A stretch of DNA of 64,000 nucleotides from Mycoplasmopsis opalescens ATCC 27921 (lineage in GTDB: Bacteria > Bacillota_I > Bacilli_A > Mycoplasmatales > Metamycoplasmataceae), in contig NZ_JOOB01000008.1 of assembly GCF_000712185.1 (NCBI RefSeq), positions 62,001 to 126,000 on the forward strand, read 5' to 3'. A model generated the notes under the pieces. The model was not told the origin of the DNA. It ran no database searches and was given only the letters and a program-made list of their open reading frames with translations. Position numbers and translations under genes: made by a program. Shown piece after piece: positions 56,634-64,000 of this stretch. Numbering within the stretch: the stretch's first letter is position 1; the number at the start of each line of letters is the position of its first letter.

Positions 56634-57230
56634 ATGAGATACACTGATCCAGTGTTTAAAAAATCACGTCGTTATGGTTTTTCAATCCTTGAAACTGAAA
56701 AAGAGTTCTCAAAAGGTCGTAAAAGAACATACGCGCCTGGCCAACACGGCAACAAGAGAGTAAAACTTTCAGATTACGGACTACACCTATACGAAAAACA
56801 AAAAGTTAGATACCTTTACGGTTTAACGGAAAAACAATTAGCAAAATTCTTTGCTCGTGCTTCAAAAATGAAAGGTGTTTTGGGTACAAACCTATTACAA
56901 CTTTTAGAAAGCCGTTTAGACAACTTAGTTTATAGAGCAGGCTTCGCAAGTACACGTCGTCAAGCACGTCAATTAGTTACTCACGGACACTTTACATTAA
57001 ATGGCCACAAAGCCGACATCCCTTCGATGATTATTCCTGTTGGCTCAGTAATTACATTAAAAGAAAAATCACGTAAAAATGTTCAAATTACAGCTCAATT
57101 AGAAGCTAAAACAACTGCAAAATGAATTACATTAAAAGACTTTAGCGCAACAATTGATCGTTTACCAGAAAGAAACGAATTCCTTCCAACAATTAAAGAC
57201 AACTTAGTTGTTGAGTTCTACTCAAAATAG
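56634..57230 (+). CDS. rpsD: 30S ribosomal protein S4
   Basis: Protein of 198 aa. The N-terminus ([20 protein letters not shown]) and [19 protein letters not shown] are standard. The S4 RNA-binding domain is [20 protein letters not shown], then [20 protein letters not shown] at 57123-57125 is Trp; the true end is LVVEFYSK. Co-transcribed with rpmE 22 nt on. Confidence 0.97.
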
Positions 57231-57252
57231 TTAAGAAAGTGCAGATTTAAAT

Positions 57253-57462
57253 ATGAAAAAAGATATTCACCCAGCTTACTATGAAGTTAAAACAATGTGT
57301 TCAACATGCTCAAAGGAATTTACTTTCAAATCAACTAAAAAATCATTTTCAGTAGACGTTTGTTCAGGATGCCACGTAGTTTATACTGGTGACAAAACTA
57401 AAACTAAAGCAACAGGTATGATTGATAAATTCAACCAAAGACTTGCTAAAAAACAAAAATAA
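57253..57462 (+). CDS. rpmE: 50S ribosomal protein L31
   Basis: Protein of 69 aa: MKKDIHPAYYEVKTMCSTCS with CxxC pairs (CSTC and CSGC), so a zinc-containing L31; VDVCSGCHVVYTG and the C-terminal KFNQRLAKKQK are typical. It starts shortly after rpsD with a weak RBS. Confidence 0.96.
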   Translation: MKKDIHPAYYEVKTMCSTCSKEFTFKSTKKSFSVDVCSGCHVVYTGDKTKTKATGMIDKFNQRLAKKQK

Positions 57463-57489
57463 TAAAAAGAGGCATCTGCCTCTTTTTTA
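57463..57489 (+). terminator. Terminator of rpsD-rpmE
   Basis: AAAAGAGGCA / TGCCTCTTTT stem, then T run. Confidence 0.9.
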
Positions 57490-57493
57490 TATA

Positions 57494-57546
57494 AAAATGT
57501 GTCTAAAAAGACTGTATTACACTACTTTTAGACACATTTTATTTTA
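57494..57546 (-). terminator. Terminator of recA
   Basis: AAATGTGTCTAAAA / TTTTAGACACATTT long stem; the loop contains the dispersed TGTATTACACTACTTTTAG sequence. Confidence 0.75.
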
Positions 57547-58521
57547 AAAAAGCATATCTTCTATTTCTTGTTTTAGTTCTGGATTATTAATTAATAAATC
57601 GCGAAGTGTTTTTTTACCTTGGGCAATATTGTTGCCTTTGTATGAATATCAAGCTCCTTTTTTATCAATCACACCTTTTTGAACTGCTAATTCTATTAAT
57701 TCACCGACATTGTCAATTCCATAACCAAAAATAATATCAGTAGTTAATGATTTAAATGGTGCAGCTAATTTATTTTTAACAACTTTAATTTTTAACTCAT
57801 TGCCAGTAATATCTCTGCCTTCGACAATTGATGTTGATTTTCTAACTTCAATTCTTATTGATGAGTAGAATTTTAAAGCGCGCCCTCCAGGTGTGGTTTC
57901 AGGGTTGCCGAACATCACGCCAATTTTTTCTCTAATTTGGTTCACAAAAATAATAGTTGTTTTATTTTTATTTAAACTTCCAGTAATTTTTCTTAATGCT
58001 TTAGACATTAATCTTGCTTGTAAGCCGATTTGGTTATCTTGCATTTCACCATTTAATTCAGCTTCTGGAACTAAAGCTGCAACACTATCCACAACAATTA
58101 AATCAATTGTACCTGCTTTTGCTAAATAATCAACAATTTGCATTGCTTGTTCACCGCTGTCTGGTTGCGACATTAATAAATTTTTAGTATCTACTCCCAC
58201 ATTTCTTGCATAAACAGGATCTAAAGAGTGCTCGGCATCAATAAATGCAGCAACACCACCAGCTTTTTGGATTTCTGCTATAGCATGCAAACAAAGTGTG
58301 GTTTTGCCACTACTTTCAGGTCCAAAAATTTCAATTATTCTCCCTTTTGGATATCCACCAATACCTAAAGCTTCGTTTAATAAATAGCTACCACTTGAAA
58401 ATGTTTCAATATTATCAGGAACATCGTCATCGCTTAAAAACATAATCGCTTCATCGCCAAATTTCTTTGTTATTTCATTTAATGTTTCATGTAATTCGTT
58501 GAGTTCTTTTTTATCTTTCAT
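57544..58521 (-). CDS. recA: Recombinase RecA
   Basis: Protein of 325 aa, short C-terminal domain. Walker [16 protein letters not shown], catalytic Glu in [15 protein letters not shown], Walker [16 protein letters not shown], loop L2 with [23 protein letters not shown] at 57649-57651 is Trp; the protein ends [12 protein letters not shown]. It is the strand exchanger that could also recombine the hsdS repeats. Confidence 0.98.
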
Positions 58522-58805
58522 AATTTGTAAAATCCTTTCATTTATATATTTATGAACTTATAACAATGCTTAAAAAAGTGGATAAAAATAGAATTATTGC
58601 ATTTTTTAAAGGTTTCATAATGATTTTTTATTTAAAAAAAACAATATTAAAATAATACATATTTTACCAAAATGCCTATACCATAGTGATTTTAGAAATA
58701 TATAATATGTTTATAAAGAGAATAGGCAATTGTTCCATTATTATATAATATAAAAGATAAAATATGAGCTCATATCTTATTATCAATATATTAAGGGAGA
58801 AAAAA
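58522..58805. other. Divergent intergenic region recA / nox
   Basis: 284 nt without a gene. TATAAT at 58744-58749 and RBS GGGAGA serve nox. A copy of the dispersed element (near 58676, CCATAGTGATTTTAG) lies in the middle. Confidence 0.5.
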
Positions 58806-60173
58806 ATGAAAATTATTGTTATTGGCGCGAACCACGCAGGAACAAGTTTTTTAAGAACTTTAAAAACTGTTAACCCATCTGCAGAGGTTACTGCTTACGA
58901 TCGTAATACAAACACATCATTTTTAGGATGTGGAATTGCTGTGTGAGTTGGTGGTGCAATGGAGCAACCAGATGGATTATTTTACTCATCACCTGATATT
59001 TTAAAAAATGAATATGGAGTTAATTTAAAAATTCAACACGATGTAATTAGAGTTAATCGTGTAGCAAAAACTGTTACAGTTAAAAACCTAGTTACTGGTG
59101 AAGAATTCGAAGATAATTATGACAAATTAGTTTATGCTGGTGGAACTTGACCAATTGAGCCAAACTTGCCAGGCGCTAAATTAGAAAACATAATGTTATC
59201 TAAATTATTCCAACACGCTGAAATCTTGGTACAAAAAGCAAATGATAAAAACATTAAAAATGTTGTTGTTGTAGGTGGCGGTTATATTGGTACTGAATTA
59301 GTTGAAGCTTACCAATTAAGAGGCAAAAAAGTTACATTAATTGACTTACAAGACCGTGTAGTTCCTAACTATTTAGATGAAGAATTTACTTCAATCATGG
59401 AAAAAAATATGGTGAAAGACGGCATAACTTTAGCTCTTGGGCAAAAAGTTATGGAATTTAAATCTAAAGATGGTGTTCATGTTTCATCAGTTGTTACTGA
59501 TAAAGGTGAATATGATGCTGATTTAGTTATTATGTCTGTTGGATTCCGTCCAAATACAGATGCTTTAGTCGATGTTGAAAAACTACCTAATGGTGCTGTT
59601 AAAGTTAATGAATTCCAACAATCAATTTCAGACGAAAATGTTTATGTAATTGGTGATTCAGCTGCCTTAAAACACTGTGTCACAGGTGAATACGCACACG
59701 TTGCCTTAGCTACAAATGCTGTTAAAACAGGTGTTGTTGCCGCTTTAAATATTGCTGGAGTTAAGGTTCCTTTCCCAGGTGTAGCTGGAACAAATGCAAT
59801 AAATGTTTTTGGTTGCAAATATGCTTCAACCGGTTTAACTGAAGTTGTAGCTAAAAAAGCAGGATTTGCTGAAGCTGCAAGTGAATACTGAGAAGATAAT
59901 TCACGTTGTGAATTTATGTCTACATATGAAAAAGTAGCAACTAAAGTTGTTTATGATAAAAAAACTTTAAGAATTTTAGGTTTCCAAATCGGTTCATGAG
60001 GTAAAGAAAACCATACTGAAGTTGCTTACTTATTTGGTTTAGCAATTCAAAAAGGCTTAACATTACCAGAAATGGCTTTAACTGATGTATTCTTCTTACC
60101 TCACTTTAATAAACCATTTAACTTCTTCTTAGTGCCAATGTTGCATGCATTAGGATTAAAATATAAAGCTTAA
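58806..60173 (+). CDS. nox: NADH oxidase, water-forming type
   Basis: Flavoprotein of 455 aa. N-terminal FAD site VIGANHAGTSFL with His10, redox-active Cys42 in TSFLGCGIAVW, NADH site VVVVGGGYIGTELVEAY, second FAD motif NVYVIGDSAALK. A single cysteine in place of the disulfide marks the NOX/CoA-reductase group, which reduces oxygen to water and recycles NAD+. TGA codons encode Trp. RBS GGGAGA. Confidence 0.95.
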
Positions 60174-60192
60174 TATTAGTATCTATATTTAT

Positions 60193-60231
60193 AAAACATA
60201 CCATTATTATATATACTGGTATGTTTTTTTA
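60193..60231 (+). terminator. Terminator of nox
   Basis: AACATACCA / TGGTATGTT stem, AT loop, then seven Ts. Confidence 0.85.
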
Positions 60232-60263
60232 TGCTATTGTAAATTTTAAAAAATTTTTTAAGA

Positions 60264-60286
60264 ATATATATATATATATATATAAT
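60264..60286 (+). promoter_or_regulatory. TA-repeat promoter of the Ig-binding protein gene
   Basis: About ten AT/TA units run directly into TATAAT (60281-60286), which lies 30 nt upstream of the ATG. Repeat-length changes would alter spacing between the -10 box and any upstream element. Confidence 0.6.
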
Positions 60287-60316
60287 AGTGCTAAAAAAAT
60301 ATATAGGGTAGGTTTA

Positions 60317-63184
60317 ATGATGAAAAAGAAACGTAAACTAATTATCTTTACTTTAGCTACAATGGCTAGTTTGTCACTTTCTGCAAGTGTTGGTACATAT
60401 AGCTACTTTTCGATTGCTGATTCCAAATCAAAAATCACTTATAGAGGCGGTAATTCGCATAGTCCTAGACTAAAAGATGGAGGAGAGTTTGATATTTCAA
60501 ACTCTATTTCGGGCAACAATGACAGTGATAAATTAAAAGAGAAAAAGCAACCAGAAGTTATAGCTCCAAAAGAGCCCGAAATTAAAGAAGATATTAATAA
60601 AGATATTGAGATTCAAAAAGATGATAAGTTAAAGAAGGAAGAAGATAAAAAAGAGCCAGAGAAACCTAAAGAAGAAGATAAAAAAGAAATTGTTGACAGA
60701 ACTAAATTAACTAAAACTATAGCAGATGCATTGAATTTGATTAATGAGCTAAATGATCCAAAGTATTTAAATATCAAAAAAGCTCTTGAAGGTGAATATA
60801 ATAGCGCTTTAATTATTGAAAAAAATCAAGATGCTACAGCTCAACAAATTACTGATTCTGAAGACAAATTATCTAAAGCTATTGCTGAAGCTAAAAAGTT
60901 AAAAGAAGCAATTGATAATCCAAAACCACCTATTATCAGCGATGAACCTTCTAAACCTGAACCTGCTCCAGATGTAGAGATTAAACCAGATCCTATTCCA
61001 GAGCCAGAGAAACCTAAAGAAGAAGAGAAAAAAGAGCCAGAAAAACCTAAAGAAGAAGAGAAAAAAGAACCAGATAAACCTAAAGAAGAAGAGAAAAAAG
61101 AGCCAGAAAAGCCTATTGTAAATCCTCAAAAACCAGAAGACAAGAAGGAAGATATTGTTAATAAAAAAATAATTATTGATGGTGCAGAAGTTAATGCAAA
61201 AGTTAAATTACCTAAAGATAGACACGATTATCCAGATGATGTTAAAAGAGGTTTAACTAATAAAAAGAAATATCAAAACAATGCAGTTGGTGAAGTAATT
61301 GAAATTGAAGTTACTGAAGAATTAATTAAAAAACAAATCGAAGGCGCAAAACAAGGAAGCCATACCGGAGTGTTTGATGACTTTAGATGAAAAACCTGAA
61401 CAAAAGAAAAAGAATTAGATCCGAACACTAAAGAAGGACTAGAAAAACTAAGTCAATTATTAGTTGGAACTGAAAACGAAAAATATAACTATGATAACTA
61501 TATTCATAGATATTTACGTTTATTAAATTCACCTCATATTAAAAAGTTCTTAGTTGAAAGAGCACAACAGGAATACGATACTAAAATTCCTGAATTTGAT
61601 CGTGAAGTTAAAGAAAATGAAAGAAAATATAAAGAATTAGAGGAAGAAGCATATAGAGAATCTGTAGAGTATCATAAATTACCTATAAATCAACAAACTG
61701 AAGAAAGATATGAGCCAATTAGACAAAAATTCCGTGAAGCAGCAGAACTTAAAAGAAAACATGAATCGTTAAAAGCTAAGAAAAATATTTGATTAATTTC
61801 CAATTTAGATCCAAATAAGTTTAATAAATTGGGTAAAAATGCACAAGATATGCTTAAAAAAGGTTATACAGTTGACCCAAGCAACTCATATATTAATGAA
61901 AATGGTGAAATCGATTCTTACGCATACTCACCTGCTCCTGGATTCAATAGCACAATTGATAGACAAACTCGTGATAACAAACAAAGAAGAGTTTTTGGCT
62001 ATGACAGTTGACACGGTTTATCAGGCGATGCCATCACAAAAGATGTTTACCCAGGTTGAAAAACTGAAAATGTTACACATCAATATAAAGGTAAATATAA
62101 TCTACCAGATAGAGGTGTAACAATTAAGAAATTAACGAAAGAAGATGGTTCAAAAACTGGAATTATTTTAGAAATTAATGCCGAAGTAGCAGATGCATAC
62201 AACAATACTGTTCGCATCATTAATGAATTTAAAGCTAAAGGCGAAAAAATCACCGGTTATAAAATCATTAATATGGGTAAATTAGGCAGACAATCATTTA
62301 AAGAAATTTTAAAAGCCTTACCAGATAATATTGAATTATTAAAATTATTCTATGCGAGCCATAATACTTCTGATTTAATTGAGTTAGAAAATAAACATAT
62401 TAAAGAGTTAGGACTTTATTCAACGAGCAACAGACTTCCTTATGAAGATGGTTGATCGGTAAATCCATTAGCTTTAAAAAATGTTGAATGAATTAACTCT
62501 ATTGATTACAACTATCCTGGCGGATATTCAGGTGGATATATTCCACCTTCAAGATTAATAGTTGATACTTTAGCCTTCGATGAGGGTGATTATAAAGCTG
62601 ACGAAAAAGGTAATATTACAAACTTAGAACGTATTAATGATGGTTTAAGAATTGCTTACTGAACAAGAAATAATGAACCATTCTTCCAAGGTGGATTTGG
62701 TCCAGGTCTTGAACCCGACCACAAAGAAAGTGGCAATAGTTGACCTTTAGGACTTGATTTATCAAGAACTAAGAAATTAAGAAGCTTAAAAGGCTTACAA
62801 TTCTATGATAGATCAGGAAAAAACAATACAACACGTAAGCTTAAGAGATTAAAACTTTATTCAGAGGGTGAATACTTTGATATCGATATTGATGATCTTA
62901 ATGATGCACAATTTGCTGAAATTATGATCTCAAGTCAACCACAAATGCCCAAAACAAAAATCACTTTCAGTGATAGAAATACTAAGAAAATTAGAATTAC
63001 ATCAAGAAATAACACTAAATTAAATTATTCAGGATTAAGAAACTTACAAGCATTATTTAGATGATGTGAAGAATTAACAGATAAAACACTATATGCAAGT
63101 GATGACCAAACTAAAAATAATTTAAGTTATGCTAATGGATCATATTCAATTAGTTTAGCCGAGGATGATATTAGTATTATTTAG
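60317..63184 (+). CDS. Putative immunoglobulin-binding (blocking) protein, MIB/Protein M type
   Basis: Protein of 955 aa. Signal-anchor at residues 7-28, no lipobox. A low-complexity Glu/Lys/Pro region (residues about 75-300) contains a helical FIVAR-like stretch and 11-residue repeats. The rest is the conserved body: PGFNSTIDRQTRDNKQRRVF, then GYDSWHGLSGD, VYPGW, and leucine-rich strands (LKALPDNIELLKLFYASHNT). This arrangement fits TIGR04526; Protein M is known to bind antibody light chains. TGA codons encode Trp. ATG 60317 or 60320, weak RBS. A lipoprotein follows 8 nt on. Confidence 0.75.
61001..61114 (+). repeat. 33-nt tandem repeat in the Ig-binding protein gene
   Basis: Three full units plus a partial, each encoding EPEKPKEEEKK (third reads EPDKP). 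A diverged single unit occurs near 60655. Copy number is likely to vary between strains. Confidence 0.9.
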
Positions 63185-63192
63185 GAGGGAAG

Positions 63193-64000
63193 ATGAAAAT
63201 TAAATATTTAAATTTATCTTTAATATTAAGTGCTTCAGCAATTTTGCCTGCTGTTGCTATTTCATGTACAGATAAGCCAAAAAATGAACCTGATCAAAGT
63301 GGTGAAAATAAAGAACCTGATCAAGGCGCTAAAACTAATTTAACAGAAGCTGAAAATCAACTTAAAGAAGTTAAATTTGATGTTATTATTGATGGTAAAA
63401 CTGAACGTGAATATAAAGATAGAGTTTATGCACATGCTATTGAATTAATCGAAGATATTCAGTTTGAGCTAAAAGGTGATGCTAATGATAAATATGTTGT
63501 TATCCCTAAGAAATTAGAACAAGATATTGATAATGGAAGGCTTAATATTAGCTATGAAGTTAGATATAGCAAAGCACAAGTTGAAAAAAATAAAGATTTA
63601 GAAAATGTTTCTTTTAATTCTAAAATTACTGTAGATGGCTTAAAAAAAGGAGAAGATCCTGCAAAACTTTTCAATGATCTCCACAATAAAGATAATACTA
63701 ATAAAAGTCTTTTAAAGGAATATTTAACTTGAGATCAATCAAAAAGATTTGAGCATGATAATAAAAATTACATAAATGCAATTAAAGGTCAAATTGGCTA
63801 TCCTCAAAATAAAAAACCTGAAGAAATTACTGTCGACACACTAAAAAGCAGAAAAGAATTAAGTGATAGCGAAATACAAAATTCACGCAAGGCTTTTGAT
63901 GCTAAAAATAAAGAATCTAAATTAGATTCATTTGACAACTGATATTTAAAAACCTTCTCACTTCCTATTTTCGATGAAAACGGAAACTTTAAAGGTTTTA
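63193..64000 (+). CDS. Lipoprotein, probable immunoglobulin protease partner (MIP/DUF31), truncated by window end
   Basis: 269 codons visible, open to the window end. Signal MKIKYLNLSLILSASAILPA with lipobox AISC (Cys near residue 25), then a Glu/Pro linker. The last visible segment, YLKTFSLPIFDENGNFKG, resembles the entry of the DUF31 serine-protease domain in MIP proteins, which cut the heavy chain after MIB binds. The domain itself lies outside the window. RBS AGGAGGG overlaps the end of the preceding gene, so the pair is co-expressed. Confidence 0.65.

Noticed and set aside
60899..61129. Minus-strand Phe/Trp-rich ORF
   Set aside because: Artefact of the Glu/Lys/Pro repeats on the plus strand.

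Overview
The window is a low-GC mollicute chromosome. Many genes read straight through TGA, which must be tryptophan (genetic code 4). Examples are hsdR, pheT, atpA, gltX and recA, which are continuous only when TGA is read as Trp. Lipoproteins, an F1Fo-ATPase operon, GyrA with a long acidic N-terminal extension and an immunoglobulin-binding/protease-like pair point to the Mycoplasma (Metamycoplasma/Mycoplasmopsis) lineage. The quinolone-region residues of GyrA (Ser154, Glu158) fit the M. hominis group, but the species is an inference.

Layout. 0-16 kb: competence-type comEA/comEC on the minus strand, then secDF, truB, a HAD phosphatase, ribF and rpsO on the plus strand. A minus-strand block follows: glyA and rarA-pheS-ung-pheT. 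Three small tandem membrane-anchored coiled-coil proteins come next, the middle one decayed. 16-28.2 kb: a restriction-modification island. It holds a C5-cytosine methyltransferase interrupted at an (AG)7 tract, an abutting HNH endonuclease, a full type I system (hsdM-hsdS-hsdR) and a tyrosine recombinase. Three same-orientation remnants of one insertion sequence divide it into cassettes.

28-36.6 kb: lipoproteins, a heterodimeric ABC exporter and a YmdB-type phosphodiesterase. 36.6-43.6 kb: a complete ATP synthase operon on the minus strand (atpI-B-E-F-H-A-G-D-C). 43.7-52 kb: a TIGR02206-type membrane protein, ffh, a GNAT protein, a PC4/YdbC-like protein and rpmF. A decayed second C5 methyltransferase, metK behind a structured leader, a tiny basic protein, a DUF1934-like protein and gltX follow. 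52-60 kb: gyrA with an unusual downstream partner, rpsD, rpmE, recA and NADH oxidase. 60.2-64 kb: a candidate Ig-binding protein (MIB/Protein M type) whose promoter touches a TA-repeat tract, followed by a lipoprotein cut by the window end that is probably the partner Ig protease (MIP).

How it fits together. Most of the window is housekeeping: translation, protein export, energy and DNA repair. The accessory content concerns variation and host or phage interaction. Three loci look switchable: the methyltransferase/HNH pair (slippage, with likely translational coupling), hsdS (two half-repeats next to a recombinase) and the Ig-binding gene (promoter repeat). No tRNA, rRNA or CRISPR array was recognised.
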